Below are positions 19,327 through 27,681 of a DNA stretch of 64,000 bases, piece by piece. The notes below the pieces were generated by a model. It searched no databases, had not been told where the DNA came from, and worked only from the letters and a program-made list of their open reading frames with translations. The stretch spans positions 417,726 to 481,725 of the forward strand of contig KI535284.1 in the NCBI GenBank assembly GCA_000488855.1, given 5' to 3'. The position numbers and the translations under genes were made by a program. This DNA comes from Eubacterium brachy ATCC 33089 (GTDB lineage: Bacteria; Bacillota; Clostridia; Peptostreptococcales; Anaerovoracaceae). The first letter of the stretch is position 1. Each line of letters begins with the position of its first letter.

Positions 19327-21306
19327 ATGATGGGCAAGAAGAAAATACTCATTTCAATTGTTATCGCTATTGCTCTTGTCGGTGCCGCGGCTTACGCTTA
19401 TTATTCTAGCAATTCAGATAAACAGGCTAGCTCTAATCCAAGCAGTGAAACGAAAAGTTCCGACACGAAATCGTCTGATACGTCGTCTGATTCCAGCAAC
19501 GATTCAGATAAAGATAAATCGGATGAAAAGCAAGATGCAAATTCTAACAACAACGATGACAATGAAAAGTCTAAAGTAGGAACAAGCAATTCAGGTAAGA
19601 ATCCGGGAATGCTTACAGGCAGCAACAAGACAGGCAAAAGGGCTTCCAACAAGAGGAGAACAGCACCAGGGCACAGTACCCCGAGGGTTCCGGGTAATAC
19701 ACACAAACCTACCCCTAGTGTTCCAAAGCCTCAACCTGAAATGCCGAAACCAAATCCAAAGCCGGATTTGCCGAAGCCGAAGCCTGAACCGAAGCCGAAT
19801 CCTAACCCACCGGTTCAGGAAGAAGGTCTTGCTGACGGTACGTGGTACGGAACAGGTTCCGAAGCCTTTTATTATTCTGCAAACGGTCCCGATGTAGTTC
19901 GTATCACAGTTAAGAACGGCAAGATCATAGAAGCTGAAAACGTTGTTTACCAGGAAGACCCTGAATGGAAAACCAGAGGATTTAACATATTCAAGGCTAC
20001 TGTAAAACAGGGAAGCATAGACGGTTTTGAAAAACAGCTTAAAGACCGTAAGGGCGAAATGTACGATACTGTCAGCACTGCGACTGAAACTGCAAAAAGC
20101 CAGCTAAGCGCTATGAAAAACGCTGTTGAACGTTCAAAGAAATTCAAGAGAGATAGAATGGAACAGAAGATATCTTATCTTGAATTCGTGAAAAAACCTA
20201 ACCCTAGACAGACAGGTTCAACTTTGGACCTTTCAGGTACAGTGATAAAAATTCACTTCAGCGACGGCACTTCAAAGGAAGTTTCATATGACAAGTTGCA
20301 TGAATACGATATAACCGTAAGTCCGCAACACGGTTCACAGCTTCCGGAAGTCGGTAAACACTTCCTGATACACTTTAAAAATGCCGGATCTATGGTTGAT
20401 ATTCCTGCCAGCGCACAGGTGCAGAAAATTGCCAAATATCGCACAGCTACAAAAATCGTAGTTACATATGAAGATAATTCAACACAGGAGATTAGTCTAA
20501 ACGATAAAAACTTCCGTTACGACTTTAAAGCTATCAAAAAAGTTAAAAAGATGGAAATTTATTCCGGCAACGATCTTTTGAGAGAAGGTACGTACAATAA
20601 CGAACTTAAGGTATGGGAATTCGATCTTCGTATAGTTCCTGTCGGCAATGGCTATGATGCGTGGAAATACAGTTACTACAGTGTTAAGGTCGAACAGGGC
20701 GAAGACAACTCTCCTATTACGAGATTCCGCCTTTACCCTGAAAATATGAAGCGTGAATACACAGTTGGCGAAACTTTAGATCTTTCAAAAATCTACATTT
20801 ACGCTACAAGACAAAGCGGAAATAATGTAAGCATAGGTAGCTGGGAAGAATGTAAAAAGCTGGGCTTCACATCATCTCCTGATGCCGGCTACAAGTTTAC
20901 CGAAGAAGATGCTAAGACTAACAACGGTCTGAAAACTATAAACATCTCTATCAAGAACGGCAGTGAAACGATTACTCATTCATTCGATATAAAAGTAAAT
21001 CCTAAGAATGAAAATCCTGCTGCCAATCAGACACCTGCCAAGGTTTCAATATTTGACGGCGATACTAAAATAAAGGATGTTACGATGCCGGCAAGCTTCA
21101 ACGGATATGCCAGCTTTACTCAAATTGAAATACCTAAAAAATACACTGGTAAACTCAAAGATTTAAAAGTTAAGGTATATAACAAAAACGGTGAAGAACT
21201 TGAATCCAAGGTGACGAGAGCTACTAATACTTTTATTCGAATCTCTCTTCCAAAATTCCCTGGTGAAGATGGAGGAACTATCAATCTAGGATTTAAATTT
21301 GTCTAA
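19327..21306 (+). CDS. Secreted or membrane-anchored surface protein with proline-rich stalk, FMN_bind-like and Ig-like domains
   Basis: A 659-aa protein. It has a lysine start and one hydrophobic segment (ILISIVIAIALVGAAAYAYY), a signal peptide or uncleaved anchor. A Ser/Asp/Lys-rich stretch and a Pro-Lys-rich stalk (~135-160) follow. Residues ~165-280 resemble an FMN_bind domain: ADGTWYGTG, VRITVKNGKIIEAENV and a closing DTVSTATETAKSQL in place of the usual VSGAT-type flavinylation motif. Ig-like modules follow (LDLSGTVIKIHFSDGTSKEV; YTVGETLDLSKIYIYATRQS). There is no LPxTG and no C-terminal TM. The start at 19327 follows AAGGAG; the open frame from 19237 is not used. Substrate or partner unknown. 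Confidence 0.8.
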   Translation: MMGKKKILISIVIAIALVGAAAYAYYSSNSDKQASSNPSSETKSSDTKSSDTSSDSSNDSDKDKSDEKQDANSNNNDDNEKSKVGTSNSGKNPGMLTGSNKTGKRASNKRRTAPGHSTPRVPGNTHKPTPSVPKPQPEMPKPNPKPDLPKPKPEPKPNPNPPVQEEGLADGTWYGTGSEAFYYSANGPDVVRITVKNGKIIEAENVVYQEDPEWKTRGFNIFKATVKQGSIDGFEKQLKDRKGEMYDTVSTATETAKSQLSAMKNAVERSKKFKRDRMEQKISYLEFVKKPNPRQTGSTLDLSGTVIKIHFSDGTSKEVSYDKLHEYDITVSPQHGSQLPEVGKHFLIHFKNAGSMVDIPASAQVQKIAKYRTATKIVVTYEDNSTQEISLNDKNFRYDFKAIKKVKKMEIYSGNDLLREGTYNNELKVWEFDLRIVPVGNGYDAWKYSYYSVKVEQGEDNSPITRFRLYPENMKREYTVGETLDLSKIYIYATRQSGNNVSIGSWEECKKLGFTSSPDAGYKFTEEDAKTNNGLKTINISIKNGSETITHSFDIKVNPKNENPAANQTPAKVSIFDGDTKIKDVTMPASFNGYASFTQIEIPKKYTGKLKDLKVKVYNKNGEELESKVTRATNTFIRISLPKFPGEDGGTINLGFKFV

Positions 21307-21356
21307 TTACAAAGTGATTTCAGTGAAAATTAGATAGCGAATAAATAGCAAAATCT

Positions 21357-21398
21357 AAACTCCCTCTCAACGGATTATCGTCCGCTGAAAGGGAGTTT
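21357..21398 (+). terminator. Terminator of the surface-protein gene
   Basis: Outer stem AAACTCCCT with AGGGAGTTT, inner stem CGGA/TCCG with a short loop, followed by TATATTTATTT. It lies 50 bases after the stop codon. Confidence 0.75.
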
Positions 21399-21546
21399 TA
21401 TATTTATTTCCTTATCGATTTTTAATTTTTACGATTTACATGCAACCGGAATCTCACATTCCCTTATTTGTAAATGATTCCATTAAAATAATGTTCGATT
21501 TAAGGGAATAATCAAATTTTAAAAATTGAAATCCGACTGGCTGCTT

Positions 21547-22368
21547 TCACCGTCTACCTATATGTAAGTTCCTGTTATTTAGCTCATTTTTCTCATTTAA
21601 AAGTAAATTTCTGAGGAATTTCTCCAAATATTCTGTCGTTTCATGAATGCCCTTTTGCAAATTATTGTAATTGGCACGGACTAGAGCATTTCTAAAATAC
21701 CATGAATTTTCCGCAAAAATATCATTTGTAGCCGAAAATCCAAGCGTCCTTAAATACTTAATAAAAAACACTGCCGTTGTTCTCGTATTTCCTTCTCCAA
21801 AAATATGTATTTGCCACAATCTTGCTACGAAAATTGCAAGGTGATGAATAATTTCATCCATAGATAAGTTTCTATAGCTGAATTTTCTTTCTTGATCCAT
21901 ATCATACTCCAATGTCGCATCAAGTTCAGAAGCGTTACCGTATATCACCGTATCTCCATCAAGAACCCACTCTCTCTTCGTAAGATTGTAATCTCTTATC
22001 ACCCCCGCATAGGAATAAATATCATAAAACAACTTTCTATGAATGGATATATATTCATTCGGTGTAAATGAAAATCCCTTTTCGGACAAGATCTCTGCGA
22101 TACGCAAAGATACTTTATCAGCCTCCTCCACATCTTTTTCATCTGTCGATTCCACAGGTCTTTCTCTATAATAACTATCTATGAGGTCCTTTGCTTCTGC
22201 AAATGTAATTTTACCTTCTATGTTTTTAGCGGCAGTTTCAATCAAATATTCGGATGGCTTAAGTCCATCCACTTCCTGCAGACCTATTGCTGTTTTCCAT
22301 GCGTAAATTTTATTTTTTTTATTCGGTTCCGATTCCTTCAGATATTCTTTAAACGGATCTCTTTCCAT
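21547..22368 (-). CDS. Fic/Doc family protein (probable AMPylator or related nucleotidylating enzyme)
   Basis: Fic-fold protein, 273 aa from the chosen ATG. The active-site loop is HIFGEGNTRTT (His ~188 from this start). The family consensus is HPFx(D/E)GNGRxxR, so Pro is Ile and the second Gly is Thr, while the catalytic His, Phe, Asn and Arg remain. The N-terminal ~75 residues are helical (WKTAIGLQEVDGLKPSEYLI; KITFAEAKDLIDSYY) and precede the core as a fused regulatory segment would. I could not place an inhibitory [S/T]xxxE[G/N] helix with certainty. The GTG at 22377 overlaps the ribosome site GAGGTGG, so the ATG at 22368 is preferred. Target unknown; the neighbouring Kiwa genes suggest an accessory or defence setting. 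Confidence 0.85.
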   Translation of the reverse strand: MERDPFKEYLKESEPNKKNKIYAWKTAIGLQEVDGLKPSEYLIETAAKNIEGKITFAEAKDLIDSYYRERPVESTDEKDVEEADKVSLRIAEILSEKGFSFTPNEYISIHRKLFYDIYSYAGVIRDYNLTKREWVLDGDTVIYGNASELDATLEYDMDQERKFSYRNLSMDEIIHHLAIFVARLWQIHIFGEGNTRTTAVFFIKYLRTLGFSATNDIFAENSWYFRNALVRANYNNLQKGIHETTEYLEKFLRNLLLNEKNELNNRNLHIGRR

Positions 22369-22511
22369 ATGTGCCACCTCAATTCTTCGAGTTATTATTT
22401 GCTCTTAAATCCATCCTTACCCAATTTGTAAATGAAAGCAGAAGTAAATCATTTTTATTTATATGTCTCCATGTGAATATTGTTACTAAATTCTAATCAC
22501 TTCCATACTAT

Positions 22512-22539
22512 ATTATACTAAAAATAAGTCACAATTCAA
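22512..22539 (-). promoter_or_regulatory. Promoter of the Fic gene
   Basis: TTGAAT (22534-22539), 16-bp spacer, TATAAT (22512-22517) on the minus strand. The leader is about 135 nt, so the Fic gene can be transcribed independently of the Kiwa pair. Confidence 0.6.
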
Positions 22540-22634
22540 TTACAAATACTATCATTTCGATTTTACGCAGTAAATATAATATGCCAATTAACTGTTATTT
22601 CAAATCATATCCACTATCAAAGTCCCAGTTCAAT

Positions 22635-23192
22635 CTACGGTTTAGGTTTCTTTATATAAAAAATATTGCTGCTTCCAAACTGATCTGCTTTCAACCCTTT
22701 ATTTTTAATTGTGTACTTATCGCATCTCGATATTATAATGTGATCGGCACTGTCTGAATATATGTGGTACCCTGCCAACAGCAGCAATGGATTAAAGTGC
22801 AAAACATTATTTTGCACGAAATAAATTCCCACCAACGCCATAATCATCCCGTTCATCACTATCGATGGCGCTGAATCGACCTTCAGAGATAAAATTGGGA
22901 TTACAAATGTTATGAAATAACTCAAAACCTCGCCATCGTTGTTTCTAATATCATAAATCTCGTACAGCTTAACCTGTTTTTGGGCATTTCTAGCCATTCT
23001 TACCAACCAAAATATCAACGTCAGCAAGCTCAGTATGAAAACCCCTGTCAATACACTCCAAAAAACCGTATTTTTGTGAAGAGTTATGCCGACTTGTTCT
23101 AACGAAAACTCTTTCATATCGTTGAGAAAGATCATTATTGCAACAGGTGTGTATGACGATAAGAATAATCCTATTCTAAATGCTCTATTCAC
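22635..23192 (-). CDS. kwaA: Probable KwaA, membrane subunit of a Kiwa anti-phage system
   Basis: A 185-aa membrane protein with four or five hydrophobic segments (about 7-23, 43-65, 90-103, 110-128 and 134-143). Characteristic stretches are EVLSYFITFVIPILSL and PLLLLAGYHIY, then a short soluble tail. Size, topology and direct linkage to a DUF4868 gene match KwaA. In the known system KwaA sits in the membrane, responds to phage attachment and works with DNA-binding KwaB. The GTG at 23192 has AAAGGAG eight bases upstream, inside the end of kwaB. It starts 4 bp after the kwaB stop, so the two are translationally coupled. A longer frame from 23231 has no better start. The assignment rests on remembered family features and needs a profile search. 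Confidence 0.7.
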   Translation of the reverse strand: MNRAFRIGLFLSSYTPVAIMIFLNDMKEFSLEQVGITLHKNTVFWSVLTGVFILSLLTLIFWLVRMARNAQKQVKLYEIYDIRNNDGEVLSYFITFVIPILSLKVDSAPSIVMNGMIMALVGIYFVQNNVLHFNPLLLLAGYHIYSDSADHIIISRCDKYTIKNKGLKADQFGSSNIFYIKKPKP

Positions 23193-23196
23193 GTCG

Positions 23197-24081
23197 TTAT
23201 CTCCTTTCGTCAGTTCCTTTCTCTCCCCCAATTATCGTCTTGTAATAAGCGTCTTGCATCAAATTTATAAACTCTCCCAGTTGTGACTTTCCCGTGTACA
23301 CGTATTTATTTGAAGGACTTATCGGTATATTTAATCTAAATTCGTCAATTGCCTTTTTGGTGTTCTCAGGAGCATCCAAAAATACCATTGCATTTTTTCT
23401 GTTTTTAAGCTTCGACACTCTTTTTACATAACTTCCGTTATCCAGTAAATCCTCTTTAAGCTGTTTGAATCCCTCAATTTTTTCATCCAATTTCGGGTTG
23501 CTCAAAACTTCTTTCGCAGCCTCAACAAATTCTCTGTCCAGATCAAATATTCGCTCAAAGGCTGTATGCTGAATTATTAAAATATCGCGACCATCTACTA
23601 TGATATCGACAGTTGCATCTATGCCTAATAGCTTTGACGCATCTAACTTTTCAAATTTGTCATCCATCAGCCTTCCCAAGAATCCCTTTTTAAAAATTTG
23701 GAGCTTCGTATATCTTCTCATGAAATAACTGATGCCTTTCATGGTTCTAAATTCATATATGACAAAGTTCACGTCTTCCGCCGTTATATCATCGCTGACT
23801 CCGGGTTTTTCCAGGCTGTCTATCAGCTCTTGCACCATTTCAAATTCATCTGTCGTAGTTTTTTCCAGCGTATTTGAAATCGCTCCGATGGGATTGTATT
23901 TCTCTATGCTGTATTTTTCACATTTCCTTAGAACTTCACGAGCTATTTCACGAATTTTTTCCTTACTGTCGTTTCCCAAATTAAATTTTATCGGTACAGT
24001 TTCTCTGTCGTTTTTAATGCAGAAATATATAACTACATTTCCGGTATCGACATTGCGTCTTGCTCTTTCAAAAATTTCCAT
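23197..24081 (-). CDS. kwaB: Probable KwaB (DUF4868) of a Kiwa anti-phage system
   Basis: A 294-aa soluble protein. Its C-terminal half carries the DUF4868 pattern: VDIIVDGRDILIIQHTAFER followed by IFDLDREFVEAAKEVL, then a charged helical region and the terminal GKSQLGEFINLMQD. KwaB is the DNA-binding partner that blocks phage DNA replication and late transcription in the characterised E. coli system. ATG codons at 24087 and 24081 both fit; the second has AGGGG seven bases upstream and is preferred. Here kwaB precedes kwaA, the reverse of the E. coli order. Confidence 0.75.
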   Translation of the reverse strand: MEIFERARRNVDTGNVVIYFCIKNDRETVPIKFNLGNDSKEKIREIAREVLRKCEKYSIEKYNPIGAISNTLEKTTTDEFEMVQELIDSLEKPGVSDDITAEDVNFVIYEFRTMKGISYFMRRYTKLQIFKKGFLGRLMDDKFEKLDASKLLGIDATVDIIVDGRDILIIQHTAFERIFDLDREFVEAAKEVLSNPKLDEKIEGFKQLKEDLLDNGSYVKRVSKLKNRKNAMVFLDAPENTKKAIDEFRLNIPISPSNKYVYTGKSQLGEFINLMQDAYYKTIIGGEKGTDERR

Positions 24082-24129
24082 TTTCATTCCCCTATAAATA
24101 CCTGTTCTCTTCCCTTTACTATGTTAAAT

Positions 24130-24138
24130 ATTATATCA
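24130..24138 (-). promoter_or_regulatory. Promoter of the Kiwa pair, extended -10
   Basis: TGATATAAT on the minus strand gives an extended -10 (TATAAT at 24130-24135) about 45 bases before the kwaB start. No good -35 is visible. Confidence 0.5.
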
Positions 24139-24216
24139 TTTAATATAAGTAAATATTTTCCTATTTAATGTTTGCGCTGCGATTTCCACATTTGCAAATT
24201 CCCACTACAATAAAAA

Positions 24217-24238
24217 AGCGACGACTCTAGTCATCGCT
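24217..24238 (-). terminator. Terminator hairpin, distal
   Basis: Minus-strand RNA AGCGAUGACU/AGUCGUCGCU forms 10 bp with one G-U and a 2-base gap, followed by TTTTTTA. It is the second of two hairpins after the nucleotidyltransferase gene and insulates the Kiwa unit. No gene lies between the two hairpins. Confidence 0.7.
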
Positions 24239-24335
24239 GTATTTTTTTATTATATTTTTATTTTGACACCCTTTCTTTATGATAGTAAGTTGAACAGCCC
24301 TATTTACATGCTCAATACACTAAAGCCATAATAAT

Positions 24336-24370
24336 AAAACAGGGCAGTTCATTCCGAACTGCCCTGTTTT
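24336..24370 (-). terminator. Terminator hairpin of the nucleotidyltransferase gene, proximal
   Basis: A perfect 15-bp inverted repeat (AAAACAGGGCAGTTC / GAACTGCCCTGTTTT) with loop of five. It is T-rich on both sides, so potentially bidirectional, and lies ~120 bases after the stop codon. The stretch 24371-24488 holds no gene. Confidence 0.8.
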
Positions 24371-24488
24371 GTCATATATTATATTAAATTATGTATCCAA
24401 TAACTTTGAATGCATATGTACGATTTTTTTAATAATCGAGTTCAACATCAATGCCAACAAACTGTCCTTAGAATAAACTTTAGTTTCA

Positions 24489-25136
24489 CTATCGCATTGA
24501 ATTATATACATTATTTACAGCCTCGATATAACATTTAAAAGAAGGATGGGAATGATTATTTGAAGTCAGATATCTATTCTTAATTTGTTTATATTCCTCT
24601 CTTACTCGCTGCCATTTACCTTTATTTTTTATATATTTAGATTTTTTCTTAAGTTCTGATGAGTTGAGTTCTTGATTCCAAAAGTAATTATCACGAAATA
24701 GTGCTCCCAATTTCTGATGAATCAATCGATGATAATTATCTTTTGTATCACGGTAAACGATACAAACATCCATTGAAAACAGCATTGATTTATTATTTGG
24801 TAAGTATCTCCTTTCTGTTGTTAATGATGAAGTTGAATCTTTACAGCTACGCCAATGATATTTATTCAGAACTTTGTCAAATGCCTTTCTGGCACATTCT
24901 TTGATATGACAGCAGTTTTTGAAATCATCAGTTTTTATAATTTCAAGATTATAATCTAAATCAATAGGTTCATTTTTATTTTGTAATACAAGATTTCTTG
25001 CACCACTACCTACAAGTGAAAATGACGCCCCTATATTATACTTCTCTTTTAACGTGTGACATAAATCTTGCATCATATGTCCACACAGCGATCTAATTTC
25101 ACCCAAAGTTTTTTTATCATCTACATATTCATACAT
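24489..25136 (-). CDS. Solitary nucleotidyltransferase-fold protein, family not recognised
   Basis: A 215-aa protein with the Pol-beta-type nucleotidyltransferase signature: VGSGARN (42-48), then PIDLDYNLEI with two acidic residues (D59, D61) and a third candidate in SMDVCIVY (~Asp 123). All three metal-ligand positions therefore look intact. The rest is basic and helical, without a recognisable second domain. It could be a CD-NTase-like signal synthase, an RNA/tRNA-modifying transferase, or the enzyme half of a toxin system; no effector or antitoxin gene adjoins it. It has a consensus promoter, AAAGGAG before the ATG, and two terminators: a self-contained single-gene unit. Confidence 0.6.
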   Translation of the reverse strand: MYEYVDDKKTLGEIRSLCGHMMQDLCHTLKEKYNIGASFSLVGSGARNLVLQNKNEPIDLDYNLEIIKTDDFKNCCHIKECARKAFDKVLNKYHWRSCKDSTSSLTTERRYLPNNKSMLFSMDVCIVYRDTKDNYHRLIHQKLGALFRDNYFWNQELNSSELKKKSKYIKNKGKWQRVREEYKQIKNRYLTSNNHSHPSFKCYIEAVNNVYNSMR

Positions 25137-25190
25137 AATGAAACTCCTTTCATTTTAAGACTTCCATTTAACCAGATGTTAAATCATTAC

Positions 25191-25219
25191 AGTATAATCT
25201 AAAAATATTGCATTGTCAA
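25191..25219 (-). promoter_or_regulatory. Promoter of the nucleotidyltransferase gene
   Basis: TTGACA (25214-25219), 17-bp spacer, TATACT (25191-25196) on the minus strand: near-perfect sigma-A consensus, with a ~48-nt leader. Confidence 0.85.
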
Positions 25220-25336
25220 TATAGAAATTCTATTTTTTCTTAAGATACATCAAATAGATAGACAGTTGGTAAAGTTAAGTAAAACTTAAAATAAAAGCTT
25301 GAATAGTGAATAAAAGAATTTATCCAAATTCTATGC

Positions 25337-25921
25337 CTAATATATCTTGTCGCAAAGCACCCTTGCCTTATCGCTATCCATCTTCTCAAACATCGGCTTG
25401 CACTGCAGAAACACCTGATGTGAATAATAGTAAAAGCTGTAAAACAGATTTCCCGGGAACACATCCTCCTCTTCATATCTCAATGCATCTATTTCCTCAT
25501 CATATTCCTCCGACCACAAATACTCTTCATTGAGCATGTCGGAAAAATTCGGCAGCGGTTCTTCATGCTCCAGTGCTTCTACACCGCAAATTGCCTCTGC
25601 AATTTCAATAAAAAGCTCCAGTAATTGCTCTTCCAGATAAGTTGCAATCGAACTATTCTCCATTTTTTCCACGGCTTTTTTGAATATCCTCACAAGGAAA
25701 ATCATGGCAAAGGGAGTTACATGCCATAAGGTTGACTGGTGTTCTATGTTAATTTCTATTTCTCTCCCGGCTTTGTCCACCTCTTTCATATCACTCATCT
25801 GCCACAGCACATCAAAATACTTAGGAAAATCTGTGGCTCTTGCGTAAGTTGTAGTGATTCTATGCCAAGGTATCTCATCAATTTGCACCGTCTGTATGAA
25901 TCTTTCGTTATGATCTACCAT
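25337..25921 (-). CDS. Conserved-looking protein of unknown function, co-transcribed with ABC pair
   Basis: A 194-aa soluble protein without signal peptide. It is rich in aromatic and acidic residues and contains short motifs such as QIDEIPWHRITTTYARA near the N-terminus, EINIEHQSTLWHVTPFAMIF, and an acidic patch (EEYDEEIDALRYEEED). I do not recognise the family. The open frame reaches 26017, but the ATG at 25921 has AAGGAG six bases upstream. It begins 16 bp after the stop of the ABC gene, as third gene of that operon. Position suggests a role linked to the transporter's substrate, which is only an inference. Confidence 0.6.
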   Translation of the reverse strand: MVDHNERFIQTVQIDEIPWHRITTTYARATDFPKYFDVLWQMSDMKEVDKAGREIEINIEHQSTLWHVTPFAMIFLVRIFKKAVEKMENSSIATYLEEQLLELFIEIAEAICGVEALEHEEPLPNFSDMLNEEYLWSEEYDEEIDALRYEEEDVFPGNLFYSFYYYSHQVFLQCKPMFEKMDSDKARVLCDKIY

Positions 25922-25937
25922 CACTGCTCCTTTTGAT

Positions 25938-27680
25938 TTAAATTTCCCATCTTTCAGATTGTTTCCTGGTTTCGATGAAATCCTTGTATATACCTTGTTC
26001 GGATGCAAGCACATCATGTGTTCCTATCTGTTCTATAGCCCCGTTTTTCAAAACGATTATCTGATCTGCATTCTTTACAGTTGAAAGTTTATGCGCTATT
26101 ATAATTGTCGTTTTGTCTTTTAACAGACTCTTTAAAGCCATCAACAACTGCTTTTCATTTTCAGGGTCCACACTTGAAGTCGCTTCGTCCAGAATAACAA
26201 ATTTGCTGCGTTTCAGCATAGCTCTGGCAATGGAAATCCTTTGGCGTTCTCCGCCGGACAAGTTGGAGCCTCCTTCCTGTAAGATCGTATCATATCCTTG
26301 AGGTAACTTCATGATAAAATCATGACACTGAGCTTTCTTTGCAATTTCCATCATCTCTTCATCCGTCGCATTGGGATTACCAAATTTGATATTATTTCTC
26401 ACAGTATCATCAAAGAGATATACATCCTGGAAAACAAAGCTGAAATTTGACAGAAGTTCATCGTACTTATATTCCCTTATATTTGTACTTCCAACCTTCA
26501 CATCTCCTGAATTCACATCCCAAAATCTAGCCATCAGATTGCATAGCGTTGTTTTGCCACTTCCGGAAAATCCGACAAGGGCAGTGGTTTTTCCTTCAGG
26601 CACCGTCATACTTAAATTGTTGAACAGTTCCGCCTCATCATATGAAAACGAAATATTTTCCATTGAGATTTCCGCCTTATCTATCTCAGTTTTTTCTCCC
26701 TCTTCAATTACAGGTAAATTTCTCAGATTGAGAATGCTGTTGAGATTTTGTACAGCAACTCCCTTAATATTTTGCATACTTCCTGCCAACTCAAATCCGG
26801 AAAAAACCACGAAGCTCATAACAATCAGTATGATTGCTTTAGTGACCTCAACGTTTCCTGAAAAATATCTCATAAGTGAACTTAGAATTATCACGCATAT
26901 TCCGATTTTAAACACCAGCAGAAACATGAATTGTGTCGGAACCAAGATTTTTTCTACATCCAAGAACCCTTTACGACTCTTTGTAATGCTTTCATTTAAT
27001 TCCTTAACCGTATTTTTATCTTTTCCAAATGCCTTAGTTATTCCTATTCCCCTTACGTACTCGAGCATTTTTGAACTTAAATCCAATTTAAGCCCTAATA
27101 ACCTCTCAGTTAATCGATCCGTCTTTCTCTGTGTAATCATATTAACTGAGATTCCCGCAATCAAAGTCAACAATATGATTACCGCCGTTACAAAATCATA
27201 AGGCATTACGAAAGCAACCATAATAAGCGTTTGTATCGTACCTACAAGCATTTGTTCAATAATAAAAACTCCCATGGTTTCGAGATCGCCTATGACGGTT
27301 GACAAGCCACCTGCTACATCTCCTAATGAATTGGAACTGAAATATCCCATGTTCACATTTTTCAAACGATCACCTATATATAATCTGTTTTCAGCCCCCA
27401 AGCTATATGAAGCAATATATTTGTTCCTGTCAGCCAGATATCCGAATATGATTTTTCCTATCATGCTGGCAGCTGCGATAGCGAATACAACATATACATC
27501 CTTCATTAAAACCGGCTGTCCATTAAAGACATTTTCACAAATTTTGATTAAACAAAATAAAATTGCACCTAAAGCGACGCCTTCGAATATTCCCTTAAAT
27601 ATATCAAAAATTAGCATTTTCGTTATTTTTTTTGAATATGAACCTGAAACTTCGTATAAGGTTTTTATCAACTCTCTCAC
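25938..27680 (-). CDS. ABC exporter-fold half-transporter, second subunit (fused permease-ATPase)
   Basis: A 580-aa half-transporter: six TM helices in ~1-300, then the ATPase with Walker A GFSGSGKTT, Q-loop FVFQDVYLF, signature LSGGERQR, Walker B FVILDEATSS and D-loop SVDPENE. Start GTG at 27680 with GAGG nine bases upstream, one base after the stop of the partner gene. With the upstream gene it forms a heterodimer of the type that includes the siderophore transporters YbtPQ and IrtAB, although multidrug export cannot be excluded. Substrate is not determinable from sequence. Confidence 0.85.
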   Translation of the reverse strand: MRELIKTLYEVSGSYSKKITKMLIFDIFKGIFEGVALGAILFCLIKICENVFNGQPVLMKDVYVVFAIAAASMIGKIIFGYLADRNKYIASYSLGAENRLYIGDRLKNVNMGYFSSNSLGDVAGGLSTVIGDLETMGVFIIEQMLVGTIQTLIMVAFVMPYDFVTAVIILLTLIAGISVNMITQRKTDRLTERLLGLKLDLSSKMLEYVRGIGITKAFGKDKNTVKELNESITKSRKGFLDVEKILVPTQFMFLLVFKIGICVIILSSLMRYFSGNVEVTKAIILIVMSFVVFSGFELAGSMQNIKGVAVQNLNSILNLRNLPVIEEGEKTEIDKAEISMENISFSYDEAELFNNLSMTVPEGKTTALVGFSGSGKTTLCNLMARFWDVNSGDVKVGSTNIREYKYDELLSNFSFVFQDVYLFDDTVRNNIKFGNPNATDEEMMEIAKKAQCHDFIMKLPQGYDTILQEGGSNLSGGERQRISIARAMLKRSKFVILDEATSSVDPENEKQLLMALKSLLKDKTTIIIAHKLSTVKNADQIIVLKNGAIEQIGTHDVLASEQGIYKDFIETRKQSERWEI

Positions 27681-27681
27681 C

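Noticed and set aside
21547..25219. Prophage or integrative element
   Set aside because: No integrase, transposase, att-like repeats or phage structural genes; only an accessory flavour from the gene content.
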